Source of the DNA: Streptomyces sp. F63
Lineage (GTDB): Bacteria; Actinomycetota; Actinomycetes; Streptomycetales; Streptomycetaceae
NCBI RefSeq assembly: GCF_018070345.1
Contig: NZ_JAGPXX010000045.1
Location: forward strand, 1-35,489
Length of the DNA: 35,489 nt
Direction: 5' to 3'
Part shown: positions 15,467 through 25,360 of the stretch, piece after piece
How positions within the stretch are numbered: position 1 is the first letter of the stretch
Layout: each line of letters begins with the position of its first letter
Made by a program: the position numbers and the translations under genes
Notes under the pieces: generated by a model
Told to the model about the DNA's origin: nothing
Database searches by the model: none
What the model saw: only the letters and a program-made list of their open reading frames with translations

Positions 15467-18400
15467 ATGCGGGACGGCCGGTGGACCACGGTCACCGAGT
15501 CCGAGTTCGATCACGAACGCCGCGGGCTGCGGGCCGTCAAGGAACGGCTGCCCGACTCGGAGCCGTGGCGCGCCTGGTCGAACTTCACCTTCACGGCGAA
15601 CACCGGCCACGTCCGCGAGGTCGACCTGCTCGTCGTCTCCCCCGGCGGCGTCCACCTGATCGAGCTGAAGAACTGGCACGGCTCGGTCACCGGCGAGAAC
15701 GGCACCTGGGTCCAGACCACCCCCACCGGCCGCCGCGTCCCCCACGGCAACCCGCTGCACCTGGTCAACCGGAAGGCCAAGGAGCTGGCCGGCCTGCTCC
15801 TCGGCCACGGCAAGCGGGTCTACGTCGGCGAGGCCGTCTGCTTCACCGAGGGCTCCCTGCGCGTCCGCCTCCCCGCCCACGACCTGAACGGCGTCCACAA
15901 GCTCGACGAACTCGTGGCGATGCTGCAGCAGCCGCCGCGCGACGCGCGCCACCGCATCAGCCCCACCGACTCCCGCGAGATCAAGTCCGCGCTGGAGCGG
16001 ATCGGCATCCGGCGCAGCGACGCCGAGTACAAGGTCGGCCCCTACCTCCTGGACCGCAAGCCGCTCGACACCGGCCCGACCTGGGCCGACTACGGGGCCC
16101 GCCACAGCGAGCTGCCGGAGACCGCCCGCGTCCGCGTCTACCTCCGGGAGCGCGGCTCGGACGCCTCCATCCGCGAGTCCGTGGAGAACGCGGCCCGGCG
16201 CGAGGCGGCGGTGCTGCGCCGCTTCCGGCATCCCGGCGTCGTCCAGCTCAAGCAGTACGACCCGTCCGGGCACTCCGCGGGCCCCGCGCTGATCCTGGAC
16301 CACCACCCCCGGACCCTGCGCCTGGACGCCTATCTGCTCCAGTACGGCGCGAAGCTCGACGTGTTCGGCCGCATGGCGCTCGTCCGGCAGCTCGCGGAGA
16401 CGATGCGCTCGGCGCACTCCAGCCGCATCTACCACCGCGCGCTGGCGGCCCGTTCCGTACACGTCGTCCCGCGCACCCGCGTCCCGAACGGCCCCGGCGG
16501 CGAGGGCGGTCCGGCGTCGGCCGGGGAGGAGGCCGCCTGGCTCCACCCGCACCTGCAGATCTCCGACTGGCAGGTGGCGACCCACCGCGGCTCCGGCTCC
16601 ACCGGCGGCTCCGGCCGGGGCATGACCCGCTTCGCGCCCACCGCCCTCTCCACCCGCCACCTGGCCGACGACTCCGACCCCTATCTCGCCCCCGAACTGA
16701 CCGCGCTCAACGCCGACCCGGTCTATCTGGACGTCTACGGCCTCGGCGTCCTCACCTACCTCCTCGTCACCGGCCGCCCCCCGGCTGCGAGCCAGGCCGA
16801 GCTGCTGGCCCGCCTGGAGGCGGGCGAGGGCCTGCGCCCCAGCTCCCTGGTGGACGATCTGCCGGAGGACATCGACGAGCTCGTGCAGGCCGCCACCGCC
16901 TACCGCCCCGAGCAGCGCCTGTCCACGGTCGACGAGTTCCTGGAGATGCTGGAGTGCGTCGAGGACGCGCTCACCGCACCGTCCGCCACCGCCGCCGACG
17001 AGGCGGAGGCCCCCGGCAAGGACCCCTTGGAGGCGGCCAAGGGCGATGTCCTGGCGGGCCGTTGGGAGGTGGTGCGGCGGCTGGGCACCGGCTCCACCAG
17101 CCGCGCCTTCCTCGTCCGCGACCGCGAGGCGGAGGCCCGCCGCACCCGCTCCCTCGCCGTGCTCAAAGTGGCGCTCTCCGACAGCCGCGGCGAGATCCTG
17201 GCCCGCGAGGCCGAGGTGATGGGCCGGCTGCGCCCCGACTCCCGCGTCATCCGCCTCATCGAGCCGGAGCCGCTGCGCATCGGCGGGCGCACCGTCCTGG
17301 CCCTGGAGTACGTGGGCGACGAGCGGGACGGTACCGCGGGCGGCGGCGCCGAGTCCGCCACCGGCCGCACCCGCCACCGCGAGGAGACCGTCGCCCGGCA
17401 GCTCCGCGAGCGGGGCCGGCTGCCCATGGACCAGCTCGAAGCCTACGGCGACTACCTCTTCGGCGCCGTCGACTTCCTGGAGGGCGAGGGCGTCTGGCAC
17501 CGCGACATCAAGCCGGACAACATAGCGATCCGCGTCCGCCCCAACCGCACCCGCGAGCTCGTCCTCATCGACTTCTCCCTCGCGGGCTACCCGGCGAGGG
17601 ACTACGAGGCGGGCACCGAGGGCTACCTGGACCCGTTCATCGGCACGCTGACCCGCACCGCGTACGACTCGCACGCCGAGCGCTACGCCCTCGCCGTCAC
17701 CCTGCACCAGATGGCCTCGGGCGAGCTGCCCAAGTGGGGCGACGGCTCGGTGCTGCCGCGCCAGACGGACGCCAAGGAGTTCCCGCACCCGAGGATCGAG
17801 TCGGACGCCTTCGAACGCCCCATCGCCGAGGGCCTGACCGCGTTCTTCGAGAAGGCCCTGCGCCGCGACGCGGCCCGGCGCTTCCCCGAGCTGAAGCCGA
17901 TGCGGGACGCCTGGCGGAAGATCTTCCTGGACGCCTCCCGCACGGTGCCGTCCAGCCACCGCCCGTCCAGCCACCGCCCGCCGCGCCACCCCGGGCAGCA
18001 GCCCGGCGGGAACGGCGCACCCGGCACACCCGGCACACCCGGCGCATCCGGCACACCGGGCGCGAACGGCGGGACCGCACCGGCCCCCGCGGCCACCCCG
18101 CCCGGCACGGCACCCGCGCCCGGCGCGACGCCCGCCCCGGCCCCCGCCCCGATCCCCGACGCCGAGCCGCCCACAGCCGACCAGCAGCGCGAGCAGCTCG
18201 CCCGGAACGTCACCCGCGCCACGCACCTGTCGCAGGCCGGCCTCACCCCCGCCGCCGAGTCGTTCCTCTACGGCCTGGACCTCACGGACGTCGGCCAGTT
18301 CCTCGACTACAGCCGCCGCAAGCTCCTCAACGCCCCCGGCCTCGGCGCCAAGACGCGCGCCGAACTGCAGCGCCGACAGCGCGAGTGGGGCCGGCTGCTG

Positions 18401-20437
18401 CGCGAGGCCCCGGTGTCGCCGCTCACCCCGCGCGGCCGGGCGGAGGCGAAGGAGGAGCTGGAGCAGCTCACGGACGCCGAGTCCGCCGTCGCCGGCGCCC
18501 TCGCGGCGGGAGGGTCCACACCCGGCCCGGCGGGCGCCCTGCCCGGGGCGGCCCTGCGCTCCGTCAGCCTGGACACGCTCGCCACGATCCTCGTGCCCGA
18601 GGTGAACAACAACGGCTCGAACCGCGCCAAGGCCGAGACGGTGCGGCTGCTGCTGCGCCTGCCCGACGAGCGCGGCGAACTGCCCGGCATCGGTGTGTGG
18701 CCCTTCCAGAAGGACGTGGCGGGCCGGGTCGGCCCGTCCGCGCCGCAGGTGTCGCGCCTCATGAAGGAGGAGCGCAAGCGCTGGCAGAAGCACCCGGCGG
18801 TACGGGAACTCCGCGCGGAGATCCTCGAACTGCTGGAGGACCTGGGCCGGGTGGCCTCCGCCGCCGAGATCGCCGACGCGCTGGCCGTGCGCCGCGGCAC
18901 GCTGCTCGCCGAGCGCGAGCAGCGGCGCGCCCTGGCGCTCGCGGCGGTGCGGGCGGTCGTGGAGGTCGAGCAGTTCGTCCCGGAGACGGCCGAGTTCCAG
19001 CACCAGGCCAACCGCAAGGCGACGGAGGAGTCCCTGGGCGCGGGCCTCCTCGCGCTGGACGTCCGCGAGGCCGACGAGGAGACCGGCCGCCCGGCCGACC
19101 CGCCGGACACCCCCACCGCCCCGGGCCTGCTGGAGTACGCCATGCGGCTGGGCCGGAAGGCCGACGCCCTGGCCGAGCTGGACACCCTGCCCACGGCCAC
19201 CACCGTCCTCGGTGAACTCACCGCCCTCGCCCCGCCGCCGGGCACCCTCGACTGGGACGAACGCCGTCTGGCCGAACTCGCCGCGGCCGCCTCCGCCAAC
19301 GCGGCGGCCACCCCGCGCCTGGAGATCTACCCGCGCGACCTCTCCCTGGTCCGCGCCCTCCGCCTCACCCAGGCCGGCCTGGTCCGCCTCACCCCCGGAC
19401 TGCGCGAGGGCCTCCAGCCGGGCCTGACCCCGGAGGCCGTGCACGAGCGGGTCCGGGCCCGCTTCCCCGAACTCGTCCTCCCGGACGGGCGCGGCGGCCA
19501 CACCCACGACCTCCCCACCGGCCCCGCCCTGACCAGGGCACTGCGCGACGCGGGCTTCGACCTGAAGCTCGCCACCCACGAGGACGGCCGGACCCTGCGC
19601 TATCTGCCGACGCGGATGGACAGCGCCTCCAGCTACGTCACCACCCGCGCCGGACGCCACTCCACCGACGTGGGCGCGGTGACCCGCTACTCCGACGACC
19701 CGACGCTCGCGGGCGCCGTACGGGCCGAGGAACAACTCACCGCCTCGGCCCGCCGGGACGGCTACCGGGTGCTGACCGTACGGGACGGCCTGTCCCGCCA
19801 AGCGGTCGAGCAGCTCGGCCGCCCCGACCGCACCGGCGCCCAGGTGGTGTCGGTGACGGCCCTCTTCCTGGACGCCCTGCGCGCACTCGTCCCGCCGGGC
19901 ACCAAGCCGACCTGGGAGACGCTGCTCAAGGCCGACGCGGCGGAGCCCGGTTCGCGGGGCGCCGTGAAGTTCGCCCAGTACGCGCGGACCGCCTGGGGCA
20001 CGGTGGAACCGCGCCTGCGGGAACTCCTGGCCGGGGCCGGGGCGGGGACGGGCGCCGGGCCGGGAACGGGCACCGGGGCGGGAGCCGACGCGGAGACCCG
20101 GGCCGGCGGGACGGAGACCCCGGCCGGGACGGGCACGGGTACAGGTACGGGCGCCGGTACGGGTACGGGCCCGCTGCTGCTGACGGACGCGCAGGCGTTC
20201 GCCCGCTACGACGCCATGGGCGTCCTGGGCCGCCTCGCCGACCTGGCCCGGCGCGGCGGACGCGGCCTGTGGCTGCTGGTACCGCAGGGCGACCCGGCCC
20301 GCGAGCCGAGACTCGGCACCGTCGCGGTGCCCTTCCAGTCCGCGATGGGCGAGTGGATCGAACTCCCGGACTCGTGGGTCAACAACGACCACCGGTCTCG
20401 GGCGGGTGAGCAGTTAACCGAGGGAGACGGCAAGTGA
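15467..20437 (+). CDS. pglW: PglW: NERD-domain and serine/threonine kinase protein of the Pgl/BREX-2 defence system
   Basis: 1656 residues. A NERD nuclease-related domain occupies about residues 10-130 (EVDLLVVSPGG then LIELKNWHG). A degenerate kinase-like domain follows (about 220-510; HRAL at ~323 in place of HRD). A complete kinase domain spans about 530-820: GTGSTS loop, Lys567, HRDIKPDN at 678, DFS at 702 in place of DFG, and GTEGYLDPF. After a Pro/Gly/Ala linker comes a helical C-terminal half with DNA-binding-like helices (LLNAPGLGAKTRAEL). A Gly/Thr repeat interrupts the tail near residue 1540. In the Streptomyces Pgl system PglW is an autophosphorylating kinase needed for phage restriction with PglX, PglY and PglZ. 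GGGG lies seven bases before the ATG; its stop overlaps pglX by GTGA. Confidence 0.93.
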   Translation: MRDGRWTTVTESEFDHERRGLRAVKERLPDSEPWRAWSNFTFTANTGHVREVDLLVVSPGGVHLIELKNWHGSVTGENGTWVQTTPTGRRVPHGNPLHLVNRKAKELAGLLLGHGKRVYVGEAVCFTEGSLRVRLPAHDLNGVHKLDELVAMLQQPPRDARHRISPTDSREIKSALERIGIRRSDAEYKVGPYLLDRKPLDTGPTWADYGARHSELPETARVRVYLRERGSDASIRESVENAARREAAVLRRFRHPGVVQLKQYDPSGHSAGPALILDHHPRTLRLDAYLLQYGAKLDVFGRMALVRQLAETMRSAHSSRIYHRALAARSVHVVPRTRVPNGPGGEGGPASAGEEAAWLHPHLQISDWQVATHRGSGSTGGSGRGMTRFAPTALSTRHLADDSDPYLAPELTALNADPVYLDVYGLGVLTYLLVTGRPPAASQAELLARLEAGEGLRPSSLVDDLPEDIDELVQAATAYRPEQRLSTVDEFLEMLECVEDALTAPSATAADEAEAPGKDPLEAAKGDVLAGRWEVVRRLGTGSTSRAFLVRDREAEARRTRSLAVLKVALSDSRGEILAREAEVMGRLRPDSRVIRLIEPEPLRIGGRTVLALEYVGDERDGTAGGGAESATGRTRHREETVARQLRERGRLPMDQLEAYGDYLFGAVDFLEGEGVWHRDIKPDNIAIRVRPNRTRELVLIDFSLAGYPARDYEAGTEGYLDPFIGTLTRTAYDSHAERYALAVTLHQMASGELPKWGDGSVLPRQTDAKEFPHPRIESDAFERPIAEGLTAFFEKALRRDAARRFPELKPMRDAWRKIFLDASRTVPSSHRPSSHRPPRHPGQQPGGNGAPGTPGTPGASGTPGANGGTAPAPAATPPGTAPAPGATPAPAPAPIPDAEPPTADQQREQLARNVTRATHLSQAGLTPAAESFLYGLDLTDVGQFLDYSRRKLLNAPGLGAKTRAELQRRQREWGRLLREAPVSPLTPRGRAEAKEELEQLTDAESAVAGALAAGGSTPGPAGALPGAALRSVSLDTLATILVPEVNNNGSNRAKAETVRLLLRLPDERGELPGIGVWPFQKDVAGRVGPSAPQVSRLMKEERKRWQKHPAVRELRAEILELLEDLGRVASAAEIADALAVRRGTLLAEREQRRALALAAVRAVVEVEQFVPETAEFQHQANRKATEESLGAGLLALDVREADEETGRPADPPDTPTAPGLLEYAMRLGRKADALAELDTLPTATTVLGELTALAPPPGTLDWDERRLAELAAAASANAAATPRLEIYPRDLSLVRALRLTQAGLVRLTPGLREGLQPGLTPEAVHERVRARFPELVLPDGRGGHTHDLPTGPALTRALRDAGFDLKLATHEDGRTLRYLPTRMDSASSYVTTRAGRHSTDVGAVTRYSDDPTLAGAVRAEEQLTASARRDGYRVLTVRDGLSRQAVEQLGRPDRTGAQVVSVTALFLDALRALVPPGTKPTWETLLKADAAEPGSRGAVKFAQYARTAWGTVEPRLRELLAGAGAGTGAGPGTGTGAGADAETRAGGTETPAGTGTGTGTGAGTGTGPLLLTDAQAFARYDAMGVLGRLADLARRGGRGLWLLVPQGDPAREPRLGTVAVPFQSAMGEWIELPDSWVNNDHRSRAGEQLTEGDGK

Positions 20438-23400
20438 TCGACCGCAAGGCCCTGTTGGACGCCCTCAAGCCCCAGGTGAAGGCGGTGGAGACCGACCTCG
20501 CGCGGCAGGTGGGGGCCGTGGAGGAGGTCGGGACGCGGCTCCGCTCCGAGTACGAGCGGGCCCGCAAGCTGGGCCGCACAGCGGCGACGTGGAACTCCTG
20601 GCTGGACGAGCGCGTCACCCAAGTCGCCGTGGCCTGGGTGCTGGGCACGGTCTTCATACGGTTCTGCGAGGACAACCGGCTGATCCCCGAGCCGTACATC
20701 ACGGCCCCGGACGACGACGGGCGCGAACTGGCCCTCGCCCGCTTCGACCAGTACGTCTCGGACAGCGACGACCCGACGTACCGGGGCTGGCTGGAGCTGG
20801 CCTTCGCCGAACTGGGCTCCGGACAGGCGGGCCGGCTGCTGTTCGACCGCCGCCACAACCCGCTCTACCAGATCCCGCTGTCCCACGACGGGGCGCGGGA
20901 ACTGGTCGAATTCTGGCGCGAGCGCGACGAGGACGGCGCGCTGGTGCACGACTTCACCGACCCGCTGGAGGAGGACGGCGACGGCACCCGCGGCTGGGAC
21001 ACCCGCTTCCTCGGCGACCTGTACCAGGACCTGAGCGAGGCCGCGCGCAAGACGTACGCGCTGCTCCAGACCCCGGAGTTCGTGGAGGAGTTCATCCTCG
21101 ACCGGACGATGGAACCGGCGATCCGGGAGTTCGGCTACGAGGACCTGAAGATGATCGACCCGACGTGCGGGTCCGGCCACTTCGTCCTGGGCGCCTTCCG
21201 GCGGCTGGTCCGGCGGTGGGCGGAGGGCCAGCCGGGCCGGGACGTACACGAGCGGGTGCGGGCCGCGCTGGACTCGGTGCACGGGGTGGACCTGAACCCG
21301 TTCGCGGTGGCTATTGCCCGGTTCCGGCTGCTGGTCGCGGCGATGGCGGCGGGTGGGGTGACCACGATGGCGGAGGCGGGGCAGTATGCGTGGCCACTGC
21401 ATTTGGCGGTGGGTGACTCGCTCATCAAGCACCGACACAAGCAGGGCAACCTCTTCGACGGGCTGGATGAAGAGGGGGCCGATGAGCTTGCCGACTTCAA
21501 GTACGGGACTGAGGACCTTGGTAACCACTCGGAGATTCTGCGGCCGGGACGGTATCACATAGTGGTGGGAAACCCGCCCTACGTCACCGTAAAGGACAAG
21601 AAGCTCAACGAGATCTATCGGAACCTTTACGATACCTGCACCGGGGGTTATGCATTATCAGTTCCGTTCACTCAGCGATTCTTCGAATTGGCAAAATCGG
21701 GAGATGTCGACGCCGGAGACGGCTACGGAATAGTCGGCCAAATCACTGCAAACTCCTTTATGAAACGTGAATTTGGCACTCGACTGATCGAGAGATATTT
21801 CACACAAGAAGTAGAGCTCACCGAAGTTATCGACACATCCGGCGCACATATCCCCGGACACGGAACCCCAACCGTCATTCTTATCGGAAAGCCCCGTCGC
21901 GGACAATGCGGTTCAGCAACAATCCGAACGGTTCGGAGCATACGTGGAGAACCATCCGCTCCTGATCGGCCCGATGAATCGTACGTCTGGAGATCAATCG
22001 TCAAACAGATCGACGCTCCGGGATCAAGTGACGAGTGGGTAGCCGTTGACGATCTCGACCGAATGCAGCACTTCTCCTCACACCCATGGATTCTAACTGC
22101 AGGAGGCCGGGAACTGATCGACCAAATCCATGGAAACAGCCACCAAAGGCTCTCAGAACTGGTGAGCAACATCGGCGCGAGTGCAGTAACCCGCGAGGAT
22201 AGCGCCTTTATGGTTGGGCGGGGTTTCCTCCAGCGCCATCGGATCCCGGATGGTCAGCGGCGTCCCCTCGTCGAGGGCACCAAGTTGCGGGATTACGTTA
22301 TATTGGACCCTGAAGAGTCATTGTGGCCATACACCGAAGAAGATCTGAGACCCACAGCCCCTGTTGCTCTTGAGAAGGCTCTATGGCCCGCGCGTCGCGT
22401 ACTTCGCGAACGCACGGCATTCGGAAAGACCCAGGTTCAACGTGGTCTCGCATGGTTCGAGTACTCGATGTTTTTCAAGTCGCGCTATCGGGCTCAGCCA
22501 ACCGTTTCCTTAGCCTTCGTCGCAACGCACAATCATTTCGCCCTTAGTCGACCGCGTGACGTATTCCAGCATTCCGCACTGATCCTTGAACCACGAGAGC
22601 CATGGAGCAGGGAGGAACTACACCAAATACTAGCCATCCTCAATAGTTCGACTGCCTGTTTCTGGCTCAAGCAAGTATGCCACGACAAAGGCCACGGCGG
22701 AATTGGTGGCGGCATCGCGAGCGAAGAATGGGAAAAATTCTACGAATTCAACAGCACCAACTTGGCCGAAATACCACTACCCCGTTCACGCCCGGAAAAT
22801 CTGGGCACCGCTCTTGTTGAATCCGCCGAAGCGATCAGTTCCACTCTGGCAGAGTTGACCATGCAGGACATTCCAAGTGTCACGCTGGGTGACTCCCAGG
22901 CCCGCTACAAGAAAATCCGCGCTCGAATGATCACGCTGCAGGAAGAGTTGGACTGGCAGGTCTACGCTCTGTACGGACTATACCCAGAAGATCTTCGCGC
23001 GTCTGAGGACCCTATCTCTCCGAACATTCCTCAACTCGACCTTGGCGAAAGGGCCTTTGAGATCGTGCTGGCGAGGCGCCTTATCGCCGGTGAGGCGAGT
23101 GACGAGTGGTTCAAACGGCACGGTTCCACGCCCATCACAGAGATTCCGGCTCACTGGCCCGCCGCGTACCGCGAGGTCGTGCAGAAGCGGATCGATGCCA
23201 TCGAGTCAAGTCGGGCCATCGGCATGATCGAGCGGCCCGAGTACAAGCGGCGCTGGGCCACCGAGGGTTGGGACGCCCTCCAGGAGAAGGCCCTGCGGTC
23301 CTGGCTGCTTGACCGGATCGAGAAGCGGGAGCACTGGTACGACGACAACGGGATGCCCGCCATCGTCACGCTCTCCCGGCTCACGGACACCCTCTCCCGT

Positions 23401-24051
23401 GACGAGGCATTCGTCTCCGTGGCCGCGATCTACGCCCCTCGCAAAGAATTGCCAACCATCGTCCGCGAGTTGATGACCGACGAGCACGTGCCGTTCCTCG
23501 CAGCCCTGCGCTACAAGCCGTCCGGACTCAAGAAACGGGCGGACTGGGAGCACGTCTGGGACCTCCAGCGTCAGGAGGACGCCGCGCCCGACGAGCCCGC
23601 CAAGAAGAAGATCCGGAACTCCATTCCCGTACCGCCGAAGTACGTCTCGGCCGACTTCCTGCGCACCTCTTACTGGCGGGCGCGTGGCAAGCTCGACGTG
23701 CCCAAGGAGCGGTTCATATCCTACGGCGCCGCCAACGTCGCCACACCCGACCTCTACGGCTGGGCCGGCTGGGACCACCGCGAGCAGGCGTACGCCATCG
23801 ACACCTACATAGCCACCCGCGAGGCCATGAGCACCGAGGAGGTGACACCGTTCCTCGCCGGCCTCCTGGAACTCCAGCCCTGGCTGGACCAGTGGCACCA
23901 CGAGTCCGACCCGACCTTCGGCGTCTCCCCGGCCGAGTTCATCAGAGGCGACCGGCTAATGACCCAAGGCGAACACGGCCTCACGGACGACGACCTGCGG
24001 TCCTGGCGCCCGGCCGCCACCACGCGAGGACGCCGCGCCCCCAAGAAGTAG
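20434..24051 (+). CDS. pglX: PglX: BREX-2 adenine-specific DNA methyltransferase
   Basis: 1205 residues. SAM-binding motif I is DPTCGSGHF (about 242-250) and the catalytic motif IV is NPPY at 380-383, as in N6-adenine methyltransferases. The remaining C-terminal part would hold target recognition and the DUF7008-like tail. In Pgl/BREX-2, PglX marks DNA so that host and phage can be told apart, acting with PglW, PglY and PglZ. The GTG overlaps the pglW stop (GTGA), with GAGGGAGA upstream. Roughly 21.5-23.1 kb has visibly lower GC than both ends, which suggests exchange of the recognition region. The frame is unbroken and the motifs intact. The operon ends at a 17-bp hairpin. Confidence 0.93.
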   Translation: MIDRKALLDALKPQVKAVETDLARQVGAVEEVGTRLRSEYERARKLGRTAATWNSWLDERVTQVAVAWVLGTVFIRFCEDNRLIPEPYITAPDDDGRELALARFDQYVSDSDDPTYRGWLELAFAELGSGQAGRLLFDRRHNPLYQIPLSHDGARELVEFWRERDEDGALVHDFTDPLEEDGDGTRGWDTRFLGDLYQDLSEAARKTYALLQTPEFVEEFILDRTMEPAIREFGYEDLKMIDPTCGSGHFVLGAFRRLVRRWAEGQPGRDVHERVRAALDSVHGVDLNPFAVAIARFRLLVAAMAAGGVTTMAEAGQYAWPLHLAVGDSLIKHRHKQGNLFDGLDEEGADELADFKYGTEDLGNHSEILRPGRYHIVVGNPPYVTVKDKKLNEIYRNLYDTCTGGYALSVPFTQRFFELAKSGDVDAGDGYGIVGQITANSFMKREFGTRLIERYFTQEVELTEVIDTSGAHIPGHGTPTVILIGKPRRGQCGSATIRTVRSIRGEPSAPDRPDESYVWRSIVKQIDAPGSSDEWVAVDDLDRMQHFSSHPWILTAGGRELIDQIHGNSHQRLSELVSNIGASAVTREDSAFMVGRGFLQRHRIPDGQRRPLVEGTKLRDYVILDPEESLWPYTEEDLRPTAPVALEKALWPARRVLRERTAFGKTQVQRGLAWFEYSMFFKSRYRAQPTVSLAFVATHNHFALSRPRDVFQHSALILEPREPWSREELHQILAILNSSTACFWLKQVCHDKGHGGIGGGIASEEWEKFYEFNSTNLAEIPLPRSRPENLGTALVESAEAISSTLAELTMQDIPSVTLGDSQARYKKIRARMITLQEELDWQVYALYGLYPEDLRASEDPISPNIPQLDLGERAFEIVLARRLIAGEASDEWFKRHGSTPITEIPAHWPAAYREVVQKRIDAIESSRAIGMIERPEYKRRWATEGWDALQEKALRSWLLDRIEKREHWYDDNGMPAIVTLSRLTDTLSRDEAFVSVAAIYAPRKELPTIVRELMTDEHVPFLAALRYKPSGLKKRADWEHVWDLQRQEDAAPDEPAKKKIRNSIPVPPKYVSADFLRTSYWRARGKLDVPKERFISYGAANVATPDLYGWAGWDHREQAYAIDTYIATREAMSTEEVTPFLAGLLELQPWLDQWHHESDPTFGVSPAEFIRGDRLMTQGEHGLTDDDLRSWRPAATTRGRRAPKK
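21490..23100. other. Low-GC segment inside pglX
   Basis: Three 60-base samples (21661-21720, 22081-22140, 22621-22680) contain 92 G/C of 180, about 51%. The sample at 21121-21180 in the same gene has 39 of 60, and neighbouring genes are clearly higher. Codons ending in A or T are frequent only in this stretch. The borders are my visual estimate. It covers motif IV and the presumed target recognition region. Confidence 0.75.
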
Positions 24052-24078
24052 CGCCAGACCCGAGCCGACGCGAACACG

Positions 24079-24123
24079 ACGACGGCTCCTCACCCGCCTG
24101 GCCGGTGGGTGAGGAGCCGTCGT
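24079..24123. terminator. Strong bidirectional terminator after pglX
   Basis: A perfect 17-bp stem (left arm 24079-24095, right arm 24107-24123) with an 11-base loop stands between the convergent pglX and DUF397 genes. It is followed by ACCGTTT on the plus strand. Confidence 0.85.
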
Positions 24124-24152
24124 ACCGTTTCCAAGCCTGCAACGCGCGCTGC

Positions 24153-24362
24153 TCAGGCGCCCAACTCACCGCGCTTCACGGCCGCTATGAAGGAGCCCCA
24201 GCCACCTGCCGTGAACGCGATCACCGGGCCGTGTGGGTCCTTGCTGTCACGCACGGGGACGGCGGCAGCAGACTCGCAGGAGACCTCGACGCAGTCGCCT
24301 CCAGTCGAGTTGCTGTAACTGCTCTTGCGCCAGTTGACGGCGCTCAGGTCGATTGCTCGCAC
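24153..24362 (-). CDS. DUF397 protein, partner of the second WhiJ-like regulator
   Basis: 69 residues with the DUF397 blocks WRKSSYSN, GGDCVEVS, VPVRDSKDPHGPVIAF and a final WGSFIAAVKRGEL. The GTG start lies 19 bases inside the end of the regulator gene, so the two are co-translated. It is the same type of partner as at 1682-1897, but no ATPase gene lies beside this pair. Confidence 0.9.
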   Translation of the reverse strand: MRAIDLSAVNWRKSSYSNSTGGDCVEVSCESAAAVPVRDSKDPHGPVIAFTAGGWGSFIAAVKRGELGA

Positions 24363-25186
24363 GGCACTTCCTCCAACATGCGCAGGACGAACTTCCGCGA
24401 CTCGGCTGGGGACAGTGCCAGGTCGCGCATCGCATCGTACGCACGTTGCAGATGCTCAACAGCCCCGCATTCTTCGATGAGTTCGCCACGATAGGCGGTC
24501 TCAACGTAAGCCACGGTCCGCGAGTCCGGCAGTCGCAGGAACTTGACGGCCGTACTGTCCAGTCCGTGCATACCGGCCCTGAACGGCAGCACATGCAGCG
24601 TTACGCTCAGGCGCTCAGTCGCCTCGATCAAGTACGTGAGCTGATCTCTCCACGCCTGCTCATCACTGAGCGGCGTGCGCAACACCGTCTCGGAGAGAAT
24701 GACACGGAACGGTGGCGCCTCCAGGCCCTCCAAGATCTCCCTGCGGCTCATCCGAGCCTCAACCTGTTGCGTCAGTTCCGGCTCCCTGAGACCGCCCGCA
24801 GCCAGGACCTCGCGCGCGTAATCCGGGGTCTGCAACAGACCCGGCAGCACGCTTACCGCGAAGTGCCACAGGCTGACGGCTTCCGCTTCCAGCGCCATGT
24901 AGATCCGGTAGCGCTCGCGAAACTGCGTGTGATCCGCCCGCGCCAGCTCCCACAGGGCCAGCAGCATCCCCGGCGTCCCGAAGTACGTGTCCAGGGCCTG
25001 GACGACCTCCGGGCCGCCCAGCGTCTCGCCCTTCTCCATCTTCCCGAACAACGACCAGTCCCAGCCCAGCCGTTCACCGAGCTGCCGCAGGCTGACGCCC
25101 TTCCCGGCCCGCAACTGCCGTAACTCCTCCGCGAACCGCTGACGCGGCTCCCGGCTGCGGCCCGTGACAAGACGTCGCTGCGGCAA
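24344..25186 (-). CDS. WhiJ/Scr1-family helix-turn-helix regulator (XRE + DUF5753)
   Basis: 280 residues. The helix-turn-helix lies at about 15-70 (GVSLRQLGERLGWDWSLFGKME) and the DUF5753 domain at about 95-270 (LPGLLQTPDYAREVL, then RAGMHGLDSTAVKFLRLPDSRTVAYVET). The start is the TTG at 25186, which has GGAGGGGAG ending five bases upstream and gives the usual family length; a GTG at 25261 would add 25 residues. The DUF397 gene overlaps its 3' end. The upstream region carries the palindrome at 25361-25375, a likely operator. It is a homologue, not a copy, of the 807-1685 regulator. Confidence 0.88.
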   Translation of the reverse strand: MPQRRLVTGRSREPRQRFAEELRQLRAGKGVSLRQLGERLGWDWSLFGKMEKGETLGGPEVVQALDTYFGTPGMLLALWELARADHTQFRERYRIYMALEAEAVSLWHFAVSVLPGLLQTPDYAREVLAAGGLREPELTQQVEARMSRREILEGLEAPPFRVILSETVLRTPLSDEQAWRDQLTYLIEATERLSVTLHVLPFRAGMHGLDSTAVKFLRLPDSRTVAYVETAYRGELIEECGAVEHLQRAYDAMRDLALSPAESRKFVLRMLEEVPCEQST

Positions 25187-25360
25187 GGCAACTCCCCTCC
25201 GGCGCTCCGGCCCGGCCGTCCCCGACCGCCCCGGAAGCCCTTCGTACCCGTACTCACTCACACCGGCACGCGCCTTCACCCGCACCCACCGCAACTCGCG
25301 TGGAAGGCGCGGAGCGCGTGGCCCGGGAAGCCGGACCGCCTGCACGGCACCAGCCCGGCA

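Noticed and set aside
15383..20392. A 1669-codon open frame on the minus strand opposite pglW
   Set aside because: It is a GC-driven shadow. The plus strand has NERD and kinase motifs, a ribosome site and an overlap with pglX.
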